Positions 31,401-40,958 are shown, numbered from the stretch's first letter. The stretch is DNA of 64,000 nucleotides from Strigamia acuminata (GCA_949358305.1 OX442315.1:8024427-8088426), one strand, 5' to 3'. The notes: generated by a model not told the origin, from the letters alone. Numbers and translations: made by a program.

Positions 31401-31535
31401 TTTTTGCCTCGCTTCGTGCGCTGAGGCTTTGGGTAAGGGACCTCCAGATCGCAAGTGATAGTCGGCGCCTTTACGACTGCCGGCTCTCTTGTTTGCGTCG
31501 GAGTCGGAATCTGTTACTCGGGTATTATCTGCCAT
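28452..31535 (-). CDS. gag: E1 gag
   Basis: 1027 residues from the ATG at 31535 (MADNTRVTDSDSD); codons upstream lack an ATG. The N-terminal two thirds are low-complexity, rich in Arg, Ser, Glu and Pro, with long RRERERDERR-type stretches. A capsid domain follows (RWQFYIQNRFDGSW, REWYQGLKGVNWDDFLMRF, MPGETIMDYDIRARLLF, FLGGLSEYSQ). Near the C-terminus is one CCHC knuckle, CFKCNQPGHYSNEC. At roughly 1030 residues it is longer than typical Ty3/gypsy Gags. The stop at 28452 lies in the overlap with the pol frame. Confidence 0.88.
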   Translation of the reverse strand: MADNTRVTDSDSDANKRAGSRKGADYHLRSGGPLPKASAHEARQKRRKPKPDRRSASEASHPSRAETRQRLDETERGEEQSHSKLPRSNRDGETSGNEVLSRNQSPRLTHDTEVGSPKAASPIQKTASNTTANSALNTPVTHSRPASVVSEGHKSNSSSVKRVSSQPYSVSGTLIDAMQLAQAEGVRYTLPTGKITVYETLQIVRAALKAHSVSPQITIVEGAHAQQLVDSAQFEADAENEARQAIRERRRKLAEREAQALEYGRTQPNPTTPEEVEIVDRALRAHRYAFHSQQEAERAFMARLRRDDPKSVRKPEVSSSELSDESLEGDPKRTPKAKPKPQPERATPATPRKRDASAREQQTRPRMQALDSATNNAITRLINANNARRNEEQALTSQQQDNPQGTEWQQPVPILKDDESSRRQSHDRTSSREEGKRDERPKYYHYGNSDSSSDGLESNAPSHHDSERGSGERRRERERDERRERERDDRRRGRKESNSSRRNPPRRSPSPDPSSDPSSNDDRRKEKSSNRRKRSNSPRDREKRRRSENSDHRREEFQDLPRQSAFTDSTGRQYTMGELGRALLGSLKAEGIDLSKRNDRNRSTGDRVKKKYAVSRRDTMSVTGNIRWQFYIQNRFDGSWKAGDRFLDEVIRIKTATKATVGDMLTHGIVELMAGSAREWYQGLKGVNWDDFLMRFDLRYGETPEEVSRKMRGLRQMPGETIMDYDIRARLLFEKAPMEFHATGFNLFFLGGLSEYSQRVLLEERAPTGGSYEEMSAFLFENTIDIEKRYYSALPEAEKAATAKRLKLSAERYGATDKIMRPTEYLSGIMELAEASVGLQIKNKLTSTLPSNPLAAPKKAPTASAMQATLEEVKEGEEAEQNVGKSDEKEEKDDYSTDEEIRSYRDTLSTGCDEEGPLVHLIHRDRAVEEFRARLKPNAGRIPKYFRKNYTPPSKADPEKKKSTEAPRDKSNIRCFKCNQPGHYSNECPRTAKEDAKFDAIMKQMAEIKLAMAKNESKNESAQAAKK
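28479..28497 (-). promoter_or_regulatory. E1 gag-pol -1 frameshift site, two tandem slippery heptamers
   Basis: On the minus strand A-AAA-AAC occurs twice in the gag frame, at 28497-28491 and 28485-28479. This heptamer is a known retroviral -1 slip site. From either one the -1 frame is open into pol without a stop. The pol frame has a stop just upstream of the first site, so the overlap window is short and includes both heptamers. A downstream pseudoknot was not assessed. Confidence 0.75.
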
Positions 31536-31586
31536 TTCTTGCTTTGGGTATGATGTAATCACAGGTTAGAATCAGTTATTCAACTT

Positions 31587-31605
31587 GATCCCGGACAGGC
31601 CCCCA
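31587..31605 (-). promoter_or_regulatory. E1 primer-binding site, tRNA-Pro
   Basis: On the minus strand TGGGGGCCTGTCCGGGATC begins 2 nt inside the 5' LTR. It closely matches the known tRNA-Pro primer site of murine leukemia virus type (TGGGGGCTCGTCCGGGAT). Confidence 0.85.
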
Positions 31606-31607
31606 CG

Positions 31608-32623
31608 TGTCGCGCTCAACTCTAACCGTCGCTAACTCGTGGGTTGATTACTTAATTCGACTAACTCACTACCGCTTTGTCTCAAGCGGTTTACCCAAAG
31701 AAATGATTACACAGATATAAAAGGTAAAATATAATATAGATTTATTCTGTGGGACAATGTACAGATATATCTTATATATATATATGAAAGGTAGGTAAAA
31801 GGTAAATCGGAATGGGTGAAGGGAAATGGAAAGGTAAAGGTATGATGAAAGCTGGCTGGAACCGGCGAGGTCGTCTGTTGTCTCGGTCGTGTCCAAGATG
31901 GCGTCCTCGTTGTGGCAACGTGGTGTCGTCTTGGGCCGGCGTGGCAATATGGCGTCCTCGGCTCGTCTCTGGCTGGTCCTTCGGGCTCACGCTGGTCGGG
32001 CGCGAGTGAATGCTTAGTTAAAAGGCTTACTTCGGGCTGTTGTCTAGGTTTTTGTGTGGTGTCCGGCGATCACACAGCGGCGGACTCTTCTGGCTCCCGG
32101 CGGTCACACAGCGGCGGGAACGCTCGTCGTGGTTTTACTGCAGTTTAGGCTTGTGCGACCGTTTGTCTGCACAACTCGCTAAACTGGAGTGGTTTTTACT
32201 ATTTCTAGCTGGTGTGCTAAAATAGTGTGGTAATCTTATCTCGCAGGTTACTCTGCGGAGTTTGACACTGACCAAACGTACTCACGGTAAATTGTCCTTT
32301 GTCCTTGGTCAATCCCAGTATATTTACTTGGGCCTGATCTTGTAGGACGACGGGTTTACGTGTGTTTCTCGTTTGATGGTTGTGTTGGTTCTGCCCGCTC
32401 AGTGCAAGGCACATTCCTTTGCACAAAGCGGGGTTGACAGGTGACCGGAATCACCCAATGGTGGGGTGGACGAGCCATCCCCACTCCCTCAGGGCAGACG
32501 CCTGTCCATTGACTAGATGTCAATGCACTGAGGGAAGGGAGACGCGCTTGCGGCTCCCCTTACACCCGAAACGAGGTCACGAGAGAAACTCTTCGTTGAC
32601 CCCGGTCCAGTCGGGTCACAACA
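31608..32623 (-). repeat. E1 5' LTR (right)
   Basis: 1016 bp copy of the left LTR. On the minus strand this is the promoter-bearing LTR. Immediately beyond it is the AGCT duplication and the N-terminal half of P4. Confidence 0.9.
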
Positions 32624-33225
32624 AGCTTTGTTTGAAACTCTTTCAAAAGAGGCAGTCCGTCTAGAAGAAACAAAAACACGTCGATTGTCAGCACGGAACG
32701 CTGGAGCCGTAGACTCAAAAACGTCAGTTTCGTGCACCCGATTAATGGACGAAATCCTGCACCTTTGCATCCGTTAGAATTACTAAGAGAAAATTTGATC
32801 AATTGCTGACAATTTTTACCGATTGCGGCTATAAATTCATCCGTGCAGTTTACACCGGCCAAGGATAAATGGTGAAGTCGTGGTAAAAGTGGCAACAGTT
32901 TAGTTAGAGATTGTAAACGATAGGCTGAACATAATAAATTTAAGTCTAAGATTAAGAGGTTTTTACACACGACGCCTATTTTATCCAATACGAGATCGAT
33001 GGTCAGACCAAAGTTGTTGATATTCTGTAGTGATTTGGTGCCGGAATGAATGAACATTTCCGGAGACAATGTGGTACGCCAAAATTGCAGACACATTCGT
33101 TCGTATACCATGCCGATAATTTCGGCTGGCTGATCCGCTAATTCGTGTTCCAACGCATCGAAATTGGTGATTACGGTATTTAAACACATTTCTTCAAGAC
33201 TCGGAACTGATTTCCTGTACGGCAT
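32624..33225 (-). pseudogene. P4: LRR gene, N-terminal part, split by E1
   Basis: Starts at ATG 33225 (MPYRKSVP). The BC-box-like SLEEMCLNTV and Cul2-box-like QPAEIIGMV are intact. LRRs follow (LLPRLHHLSLAG, LTFLSLRLQRSVLTIDVFLFLLDGLPLLKEF), then the frame runs into the E1 LTR. The conserved 5' flank is present upstream. Apart from E1 the gene is undamaged. A truncated protein ending in LTR sequence could still be made. Confidence 0.8.
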
Positions 33226-33400
33226 GTTCACTAAGCACTTACGATTGATTGAATAATCAAACTATTTGCATATATCCAGCGAGAAACGTAAGACGAACAT
33301 ATTTACCAACGACTGTCATTGGTTATTTGAGTTTTCAACACCCCTAGTGGGTATTTTATCGTCTAATAAGTGGATTTAAAAATTAACCAATCAGTGCATT
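33226..33400 (-). promoter_or_regulatory. P4 conserved 5' flank
   Basis: Shows GGATATATGCAAATAGTTTGAT on the gene strand about 40-60 bp before the ATG, and the GTTCGTCTTACG block, as in the other copies. Confidence 0.5.
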
Positions 33401-34223
33401 GTGTTGTCCACATCGCGTACATGAAATCAGCCCCGAGAACTGCATAGTTTTACTTTAGATGAAAATAATTGAACTGACCTTCAATCGTACAAAGAAGATA
33501 ACTGTTGTAGTGTTTAGAGTAATCCAAATTGTGATACTATACAATCGTTGCCATATACAGGGTGTCCCAAAAGTCTGAACCTCCCTAAATATTTCGTGAG
33601 CAATTGCATCTAGGCCAACTATTGGGATGGTTTTTCTTTATGGATATCGGTCTAAAACATTAAATCAAGGGTATCATGGACCAATATACTTATAAAAAAG
33701 TATTGGAGGATTGTTATATGCTTCCATTTGCTTCCTTTGACATGGATATTTCAGCAGAAAAATGATTCTAAGCAGTCAGTTCAATTGCTCAGTGTACCAA
33801 ACCCATCAGCCATCACATTTAGCTTTTGACTTGCTTGGCCTGCACAATCACATACAAAATTTCGGTTATCCAAAAAAATATTGAAATATATTGTTCCAAT
33901 AAACAATGGTTTTCTGGTTAAACCATTTTTTTGTGATTTTTTGAATGTGGTGCTAAACTTTTTCTGCTGGCCCAATTCACTTAAGGCAATTAGCGATGGT
34001 GGCCAAATACACTTGTGCCAAGTAGCACATATTCAAATGGACATAACTTTTGGCCCATTAAGTTAAAAATTCATTCTTTTTTTTTTAAATAAAGCCCAAT
34101 GGTTGTTCTTTAAGCTACATTTATTTGTTTTGATTAGAAGTTTTTTTTACAGTTTGAATTTTAACATTTTATTTTTTTTAACATTTAAAAATACATGCGG
34201 CCCAGTACACATGGGTGCGGGTA
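33401..34223. other. Intergenic with a transposon-end-like motif
   Basis: At 33556 the sequence tacagggtgtcccaaaagtc resembles a terminal motif common in insect DNA transposons. No matching inverted end was found nearby, so it is at most a fragment. Otherwise AT-rich with no gene. Confidence 0.35.
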
Positions 34224-34224
34224 G

Positions 34225-34318
34225 TATCAAGTGGCCCTACGTCCACCAAATGGCCCTAAGTTCATCAAATGGGCCAAGTCCATCAAAGTGACCCTAGTTC
34301 ACCAAGTTGTCCCGAAGT
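34225..34318. repeat. Degenerate 18-19 bp minisatellite, five copies
   Basis: Five successive variants of (t/c)catCAAatgGcCctaagt occur with no interruptions. Each differs at several positions. Confidence 0.65.
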
Positions 34319-34828
34319 ACAACAAAATACCAAAGTATTTCAACAGAAGTAGAAGCTAAGGGCTCAAGTAGTATTATCAGAAATCAGAAACAAAAACAAG
34401 AGCTCTTTGCTTCCTGTTGCACAGGAATATATAACCAAAAAGGATTATGACTTGTCATTGCTCCAATAGGAACACTGACCATCTGAATCCTTCCAATGCC
34501 TGCAAACAGGAATTGGATATCCAGGAACATAGTCTTCTACTAGGTCCAAACAGGAACTGGATACACAGGACACATTCAGGATTAAGTCTACAACGTATTG
34601 TCTTGTTGTGATTCCGGCAATTTAATTAATACAAGATACTTATACCTTATTAATTAATCACAATTAAGATGCCGTTTATAGGTCTTATACTCGATTGGCC
34701 TGTAAAATGTGTCTAGAAATGTTAAACAATGAATGCAAGTTTGGGTGATTAAAATGACAAGGAATAAACTTTATTCGGTTTAAATTACAAATATTGCATA
34801 AATAATTGTGCAATGATTTAATCAATGC
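34319..34828. other. Intergenic, no gene seen
   Basis: AT-rich. The phrase cagga(a)tggata(t/c)(c/a)cagga is repeated at about 34511 and 34552. No coding signal. Confidence 0.5.
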
Positions 34829-34937
34829 GAGAATTACTGATAAATTAATGCGAAATTAATATGAGAATTACTGATAAATTAATGCGAAATTAATATGAGA
34901 ATTACTGATAAATTAATGCGAAATTAATATGAGAATT
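34829..34937. repeat. 34 bp tandem repeat, three copies
   Basis: Three virtually identical units beginning gagaattactgataaatt and ending aattaatat, plus the first 7-8 bases of a fourth. Confidence 0.85.
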
Positions 34938-35089
34938 AAGCTGCTGAATTATAAATTAATACGTTAATTTAATGACTAAAGTTAAGACTATGTGCTAAAC
35001 AATAAAGAGGAAAAATGTGAGCTATAATGTTCACGAGAAATGAACAAATGAGAGCACAACAACGGCTTGTTGTTGCGCACAAAATGGCG

Positions 35090-35240
35090 CAAAAAAATGT
35101 GGAAAAAAAGTAGCTTTTGTTAAAATATATAAGTTTATTGACTATAAAAAAGATGTTTGAAAAATAGCGAAATAGAAACAAAAATTGGTCGGTATGCCAA
35201 ATTGTGTGTTGGCCTAAAATAAATGACCATAAGTGGAAAT
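35090..35240 (-). promoter_or_regulatory. P5 3' flank with poly(A) signal
   Basis: Paralogous to the other 3' flanks. AATAAA on the minus strand (plus TTTATT 35134-35139) lies about 100 bp after the stop. Confidence 0.6.
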
Positions 35241-36077
35241 TTAATGGAACTTCACATCCAAGTTGTGAATTTTCGCATAACTTTTAATTTCTGTACGAGC
35301 GAATTGGTCAAAATTACGACAACTTCTCAATATAAACTTTTCCAACGGACTATGCATTTCTATCAATCTTATCATCGAGGTGAAACTAATCGAATGGCAA
35401 CCAATTAACTTCAAAACTTTGAGATGTTTAAAGCCATTCGATGCGGCCAGATCTAGAATCACATTGTCAGTAAGAATACCACAATTTAAAACATTTAAAA
35501 CTTCTAAATTCTCACACTGTTGCAGAAGCATGTTCATTTGCAATTCACTCATATCATCTCCAATGTGATACAGTTCAAGAGAGGTTAGTCGTTGCAGTAC
35601 GTTTAATTTGTTGCTACAGATTACTGAAGCAAAATTTACGTCTATTTTACCAATCTCTATCTCACGTAAATGTGGGAAAGTGGTGTTAACAAACATGACT
35701 TCTTCCAGATTGAAATAGTGTGTTATTTTCTCCAATGAGTCGGTGCGCGATGTTGGGTTTGATCGTCGTTTTAACACACCAATTATCGCGCTCCAGCAGT
35801 CATTAATTGTAAACTCTTTCAAAAGAGGCAGTCCGTCTAGAAGGAACAAACACTCGTCGATTGTCAGCCTGGAAGACGAGAGTTCCAAAAATGTCTTTTT
35901 CGTAAGCCGGATTAATGAACGAAATCCTACACTTTTGCGTCCGTTGAAATTAGTAAGAGACAATTTGACCAATTGCTGACAACTTTGAACGATTGCGGCT
36001 ACGAATTCATCCGTGCATTTTATGCGGATCAAGGAGAAATGTTGAAGTCGTGGTAAAAGTGTCAACAGTTTGGTTAC
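35241..36077 (-). pseudogene. P5: LRR gene, C-terminal part, split by E3
   Basis: C-terminal 60-70 percent of an LRR gene very close to P1. LRRs (LLPRLQHFSLIRIKC, LTSLELYHIGDDMSELQ, LEVLNVLNCGILTD, LKVLKLIGCHS) end at the stop at 35241. Its N-terminal part is at 40610-40941. Across the GTTAC target duplication the two parts are in frame (SLEYVT then KLLTL), so the gene was open when E3 inserted. Confidence 0.8.
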
Positions 36078-36197
36078 TGTGGTGTCCGCCACTAGAGGGC
36101 GATGGGGGGCGCGGTCACATGTGCATTGTGGTGGGAGTGGGACTTTTCATTAAAGCTTAACACGGCACGTATCGCTCTCTTATTACGACACACGACA
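36078..36197 (+). repeat. E3 5' LTR
   Basis: 120 bp, TGTGGTGTCC to CGACA. It differs from the 3' LTR at the sixth base region (gtcc/gttc), at taacac/tatcac and at the penultimate base. Confidence 0.88.
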
Positions 36198-36215
36198 TGG
36201 TGTCAGAAGTGGTTT
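36198..36215 (+). promoter_or_regulatory. E3 primer-binding site, tRNA-Leu-like
   Basis: TGGTGTCAGAAGTGGTTT directly follows the LTR. The first 15 bases fit the 3' end of animal tRNA-Leu with one mismatch. Confidence 0.6.
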
Positions 36216-36350
36216 TTTGGATGGTTTTTCAAGAGTTTGGTGTGGCGTAGGATTGCAGGCGACAGTGGGAGGAACGTGTGAGTTTTTGACGAGCGAAAGA
36301 TTGATATTAAGGTCGAAAACAGTGTCGTGGCGGCGGGCCGAGGATCAAAG

Positions 36351-39300
36351 ATGGCGGCGTCGTTTCAGTTCGTTCCGCCGACGCCTTTTGATTTTAAATG
36401 CGCTGAGGGTTGGCCAAAGTGGATTCGGAGGTTCGAGCGGTATCGTGAATCTTCGGAGTTGGATGTGGCGACCGAGTTGAGGCAGGTGACGACGTTAATT
36501 TATTGTTTGGGTGATGAAGCGGAGGACATTTTGGCCGCTTCAACCGTGACAGCGGCGGAGAAGAAGAAATACGCCAATGTGAAGAAAATATTCGAGGACT
36601 ATTTTGTGGGTAAGCGGAATGTGATTTATGAACGTGCTAAATTTCACCGTAGGAAACAAGAGCCTGGAGAGACGGTGGACGCGTTCGTGACGGCGCTGCA
36701 TGCGTTAATTGATACGTGCGCTTATGCCAGCTTGAAGGACGAGTTGGTGCGCGATCGGTTCGTCGTGGGATTGTTGGATGCGAAAATATCCGAGACATTG
36801 CAGCTGGATGGCAAATTGACATTGGAGACAGCGGTCGAGAAGGCGCGGATGAAGGAGGCGGTTAAGGGCCAGCAGAGCTTTATTCGTGCGGAAGAGCCGA
36901 ACATATTGACGGTGGGAGAGATGAAGTTTGGCCGTCGGGAGCAGCAGGAGCGGAGGTCCGGTAACGCGCCAAGTGGCGGTCAGTCGAGTTCGGGAGTTCG
37001 GCCGCCGGGGCCTGGATGCCGCAATTGTGGGTTTCCAAGGCACGAGCGAGGCGAGTGTCCAGCGAGGGAGGCCAAATGTCGAAAATGCGGAGGAAAAGGC
37101 CATTATGCTCGCGTTTGTAGGAGTGCGCCGACGCATGAGATTCGCGAAGCCGAGGGAGGTCAGCTGGGAGAGCTGTTTCAGCAAGAGGCGCTGTTTTTGG
37201 GACGAGTTTCGGCCGGACCAGAGCGTGTTTCGGCCAGGCCAGAGCGTTCGCCGCCGTGGAGAGTAGGTGTACGAATTAATAAACAGTTAATACGATTTAA
37301 GGTAGATTCAGGGGCGGACGTGACGGCGATTCCATCGACGAGTAGCTGGCGGCCGAGGCAGTTGGAACGACCGGGCCGAGGATTGTTTCATGCAGGAGCG
37401 GATCGCATGTCGGTGGTGGGCATGTTCTTGGAGGAGATACATTACGGGAAGTTGTCGGTGCAGGAATGGATTTATGTGGTGGACGATTTGAGTGAGCCCC
37501 TGCTGAGTCGGGACGCTAGTGAGAGGTTGGGCCTGATACGGTTTACGGGGAGTATGTCGGAGGTGACGGAAGAAGACCGACGATATTTAACGGATTATCC
37601 GGAGATGTTCGACGGGATCGGGCGGATGAAAGGGGAATATGACATTGAGTTAGAACCTGATACGGTGCCATTTTCTATTTCAGTGCCGAGACGAGTTCCG
37701 ATTCCATTGCTGCCTCGGGTGAAGAAACAGTTGGACATTATGCTTGAGCAGGGGATCATCAGCCGAGTAGAGGGACCGACGGAGTGGTGCGCCGGAATGG
37801 TTACAGCTGAGAAGGGGAAGCCCGACAAGAACGGAGAGAGGGGGATTCGTATTTGTGTCGATTTGATACCTCTGAATAAGGGCGTGAGAAGGCTGAGGAC
37901 GGTAATGCCCGACGTGGACACTACTTTGGCGTCGGTGGCGGGGTCAAAGTTTTTCACTAAATTAGACGCTTTTCACGGATTTTGGCAGGTGATGTTGTCG
38001 GAGAGAAGTCGTTTGTTGACAACGTTTATTACGCCGTTTGGGCGGTTTTGTTTCAATCGCTTGCCGTTCGGTATAACGTCGGCACCGGAATATTTCCAGC
38101 AGCGTATGAACGAAATTCTGGAGGGATGTGAGGGGTGCGAATGTCAGATCGATGACATCTTGGTTCATGGCCGGACTAGAATGGAACATGATAAGCGGTT
38201 GACGGTTGTCTTGGAGAAGCTGCGAGAGGCGGGGGTGAAGTTGAATCGAGAAAAGTGTGAATTTTGTAGGAGAGATATTAGGTTCCTCGGAGTTTACATC
38301 AGCGAACACGGAGTGCGGCCGGACCCGGAGAAGGTGGCGGCGATCGTGGGAATGGGGCCGCCGACTTCGGTGTCGGGCGTGCGACGATTGATGGGATTGG
38401 TGAATCATTTAGGCAAGTTTGTGCCCCAGCTGTCGCAGAAGATTCACCCAATTTTGGAGTTGTTGAGGGACAAGCGAAAGGTGATGTGGAGTTGGGGCCA
38501 GCCGCAACAGGACGCGTTCGAGTGCATAAAGGCGGCGTTGTCGAGGGATGTGGGGCTAGCCCATTACGACTTAGGAGCAGGGGTGGTTGTGTCGGCGGAT
38601 GCGTCGTCGTTCGGGCTCGGGGCGGCATTGCTGCAGCGGGCAGAGGGCGGCGATTTGCGGCCGATCGCCTATGCCTCTTCAATGATGTCAGAGACAGAGC
38701 AACGGTATGCTCAAATTAAAAAAGAGGCTTTGGCGGTTACTTGGGCCTGCGAAAAGTTCTCGAAATATTTAATAGGCCGTGATTTTCACATCCACACAGA
38801 CCACAAGCCGTTGGTGCCTCTATTAGGAAATAAGAGCTTGGACGCAATGCCGGTGAGAATTCAGCGGTTCCGTATGAGGTTGATGTGGTTCAGATACACC
38901 ATTTCGCACGTGCCGGGGCGACAGCTGATAATTGCGGACACGTTGTCGCGTGCGCCGGTGGAGAAGCCAACGGGGATGGGAGAGCTTGTACGGGAAGCAG
39001 AGTTCCAGGTGGATAGCGTAGCGAGTGGGTTTCCGGCGTCAAGCGCGAGGTTGGATCAGATCCGGAAGCGAACCGCCGAGGAAGAAGAGGGTAGACTTTT
39101 GATGGGATATATCAAGGAAGGCTGGCCAGAGAAGCATCATTTGCCCCTGTCAATGGGAGTGTTTTGGAAGGATCGGGGTTATCTGACAGCGTGGAGGGGG
39201 TTGATCCTGAAGAATGACCGTATTTTTGTTCCGACTGGCTTAAGAAGGGAGATTTTGGCTAAATTGCACGAAGGCCATCAGGGGATTGGTCACTGCAGGG

Positions 39301-40394
39301 CAAGGGCCCGGCAGTCAGTGTGGTGGCCTGGCCTGAGCCAGCAGTTGGCACAGTTGGTCGGCGACTGTAGGACGTGTCAGCAGTTTCGAGTGCCGCTGCG
39401 GGAGCCGATGATCGCGACGGCGACGCCTTTGCTGCCTTGGCAGAAGGTGGGAACTGATATTTTTTTTTGGCAGGGCGGTAGTTACCTGCTTGTCGTCGAC
39501 TACTACTCGCATTTCGTGGAATTAGAACGCTTGGATCGCATTACATCGGCGGCAGTGATCAGTAGGATGGAGTCGATTTTCGCGCGACACGGGTATCCTG
39601 AGGAAATGGTGAGCGACTCGGGGACGCAATTTATGGCGGCTGAATTTGAGCGATACGCGATCGAGAATGACTTCCGCCTCGTTACGAGTAGTCCGCATTA
39701 CCACCAAAGTAACGGGGAAGCCGAAAGATTCGTTGCCACGGTCAAGCAGATGTTAGCCAAGAATGAGAATCCATATAAGGCATTGCTCCAATATCGGAAT
39801 ACACCGGGACCAAGTGGGTATAGTCCGGCACAGTTGCTAATGTCGCGGCGCTTGAGGACGGGCATTCCGGTGCTCCAGACAGCGCTGCAGCCAAGGATTC
39901 CGAATCATCGTGAGTTCCGAAAGAAACAAGAGGAGGCGAAGAGTCAACAGTGTGCGGATTACAACAGGCGGCACCGGGTGGTCCAGCGGCGCGAGTTGGT
40001 TGATGGCGAGGAGGTTTGGATTACGAACGAGAAGGTGTCGGGAGCAGTGGTGGGACCTGCCGGGACTCCGAGGTCGTACCTTGTAGAGACACCGCGGGGG
40101 ACCATTCGGCGCAATAGTAACCAGTTGGTGCCAAGGATGACGGAGGGACCCGGGATAGAGGCGGCAGAGCGGTCAGCAGCATTGGACCCCACCAGAGTTG
40201 AGGCGAATGAACGAGAGACGGAGGATGGCGAGGCGAACGAGGGACCGGGGGAGCCGATGGTGGCCGCGAATCCGGCTGTGATGGAGAATGGAGGAAGGAC
40301 CGTGTATACGACGAGGTCAGGGCGACGTGTTATACCGCCAGAGCGCTTGATAGAGACGATGAATGAATTGAATGTGAACTTTAATGGAGTCTGA
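36351..40394 (+). CDS. gag-pol: E3 gag-pol polyprotein, single ORF
   Basis: 1347 residues from the ATG at 36351 (MAASFQFVPP). Capsid: WPKWIRRFERYRE, FHRRKQEPGETVDAFVTALHAL. Two CCHC knuckles: CRNCGFPRHERGEC and CRKCGGKGHYARVC. Protease: VDSGADVTAIP. RT: FHGFWQ, LPFGITSAPEYFQ and an active site written QIDD instead of the usual YxDD. RNase H: SADASSFGLGAAL and TDHKPLVPLLG. Integrase: HEGHQGIGHCRARA..CRTCQ finger, GTDIFFWQG, VSDSGTQF and NGEAERF. Gag and pol share one frame with no shift or stop. Compact size and fused frame recall Mag-like Ty3 lineages; lineage needs a tree. Confidence 0.92.
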   Translation: MAASFQFVPPTPFDFKCAEGWPKWIRRFERYRESSELDVATELRQVTTLIYCLGDEAEDILAASTVTAAEKKKYANVKKIFEDYFVGKRNVIYERAKFHRRKQEPGETVDAFVTALHALIDTCAYASLKDELVRDRFVVGLLDAKISETLQLDGKLTLETAVEKARMKEAVKGQQSFIRAEEPNILTVGEMKFGRREQQERRSGNAPSGGQSSSGVRPPGPGCRNCGFPRHERGECPAREAKCRKCGGKGHYARVCRSAPTHEIREAEGGQLGELFQQEALFLGRVSAGPERVSARPERSPPWRVGVRINKQLIRFKVDSGADVTAIPSTSSWRPRQLERPGRGLFHAGADRMSVVGMFLEEIHYGKLSVQEWIYVVDDLSEPLLSRDASERLGLIRFTGSMSEVTEEDRRYLTDYPEMFDGIGRMKGEYDIELEPDTVPFSISVPRRVPIPLLPRVKKQLDIMLEQGIISRVEGPTEWCAGMVTAEKGKPDKNGERGIRICVDLIPLNKGVRRLRTVMPDVDTTLASVAGSKFFTKLDAFHGFWQVMLSERSRLLTTFITPFGRFCFNRLPFGITSAPEYFQQRMNEILEGCEGCECQIDDILVHGRTRMEHDKRLTVVLEKLREAGVKLNREKCEFCRRDIRFLGVYISEHGVRPDPEKVAAIVGMGPPTSVSGVRRLMGLVNHLGKFVPQLSQKIHPILELLRDKRKVMWSWGQPQQDAFECIKAALSRDVGLAHYDLGAGVVVSADASSFGLGAALLQRAEGGDLRPIAYASSMMSETEQRYAQIKKEALAVTWACEKFSKYLIGRDFHIHTDHKPLVPLLGNKSLDAMPVRIQRFRMRLMWFRYTISHVPGRQLIIADTLSRAPVEKPTGMGELVREAEFQVDSVASGFPASSARLDQIRKRTAEEEEGRLLMGYIKEGWPEKHHLPLSMGVFWKDRGYLTAWRGLILKNDRIFVPTGLRREILAKLHEGHQGIGHCRARARQSVWWPGLSQQLAQLVGDCRTCQQFRVPLREPMIATATPLLPWQKVGTDIFFWQGGSYLLVVDYYSHFVELERLDRITSAAVISRMESIFARHGYPEEMVSDSGTQFMAAEFERYAIENDFRLVTSSPHYHQSNGEAERFVATVKQMLAKNENPYKALLQYRNTPGPSGYSPAQLLMSRRLRTGIPVLQTALQPRIPNHREFRKKQEEAKSQQCADYNRRHRVVQRRELVDGEEVWITNEKVSGAVVGPAGTPRSYLVETPRGTIRRNSNQLVPRMTEGPGIEAAERSAALDPTRVEANERETEDGEANEGPGEPMVAANPAVMENGGRTVYTTRSGRRVIPPERLIETMNELNVNFNGV

Positions 40395-40489
40395 TTTTAG
40401 TGGTTTTATTTTGTGTTTTATTTCGATTGTGTTTCGATTTTGAATTGTATTTTATATCCTTTGTCGGATCGCGTTCCCCCAGGGGAAGA

Positions 40490-40609
40490 TGTGGTGTTCG
40501 CCACTAGAGGGCGATGGGGGGCGCGGTCACATGTGCATTGTGGTGGGAGTGGGACTTTTCATTAAAGCTTATCACGGCACGTATCGCTCTCTTATTACGA
40601 CACACGAAA
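40490..40609 (+). repeat. E3 3' LTR
   Basis: 120 bp copy following the purine tract; adjoins GTTAC and the N-terminal half of P5. Confidence 0.88.
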
Positions 40610-40941
40610 GTTACATATTCTAAACTTATATCGGGTTGGAAGTTTGTAATATAATTTAAATTTAAGATTAAGAGGTTTTTAGACACGACGCCTATTTTAT
40701 CCAATGCGAGATCGATGGACAGGCCAAACTTGTGCAATCTCTGTAGTGATTTGGTGCCGGAATTGATGAAGATTTCCGGAGGCAAATTGGTATACGGAAA
40801 TTGCCAACACATTCGTTCGTATATCATACCGATAATTTCGGATGGCTGATCCGCTAATTTGTGTTCCAACGCAACAAAATTTTTGGTTATGGTATTTAAA
40901 CACATTTTTTCCAGACTCGCTGCTGATTTCCTGTACGGCAT
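40610..40941 (-). pseudogene. P5: LRR gene, N-terminal part, split by E3, 5' UTR split by E2
   Basis: ATG at 40941 (MPYRKSAAS). BC-box-like SLEKMCLNTI, then a Cul2-box-like QPSEIIGMI and the first LRRs (LALDKIGVVSKNLLILNL) up to the E3 junction. E2 begins 17 bp upstream of the ATG, so the gene has lost both its coding continuity and its promoter. Its original 5' flank is found at 53487-53615. Confidence 0.8.
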
Positions 40942-40958
40942 GTTCACTATAAGCACTT

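Larger units (their letters stand above)
19137..32623 (-). mobile_element. E1: 13.5 kb Ty3/gypsy-type LTR retrotransposon
   Basis: Terminal 1016 bp repeats start TGTCGCGC and end TCACAACA on the plus strand. The target duplication is AGCT at 19133-19136 and 32624-32627. Gene order on the minus strand is LTR, tRNA-Pro primer site, gag, pol (-1 frame; order PR-RT-RH-IN, hence Ty3/gypsy), a 1.4 kb untranslated interval, a third ORF, PPT, LTR. The two LTRs look identical by eye and all ORFs are open, so the insertion is very young and possibly competent. Its relative in this window is E2. Confidence 0.92.
36078..40609 (+). mobile_element. E3: compact 4.5 kb Ty3/gypsy-type element
   Basis: 120 bp LTRs (36078-36197 and 40490-40609). 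The target duplication GTTAC is at 36073-36077 and 40610-40614. The element has a tRNA-Leu-like primer site, one gag-pol ORF, and a purine tract (aggggaaga) before the 3' LTR. I count about 3 differences between the LTRs. It lies in reverse orientation to the LRR gene P5 that it splits. Confidence 0.92.

Noticed and set aside
33556-33580. Complete DNA transposon starting at the acagggtgtcccaaaag motif
   Set aside because: No inverted partner or transposase within the surrounding intergenic sequence.
34829-34937. Tandem repeat considered as a CRISPR array
   Set aside because: Units are contiguous with no unique spacers, and the DNA is eukaryotic.
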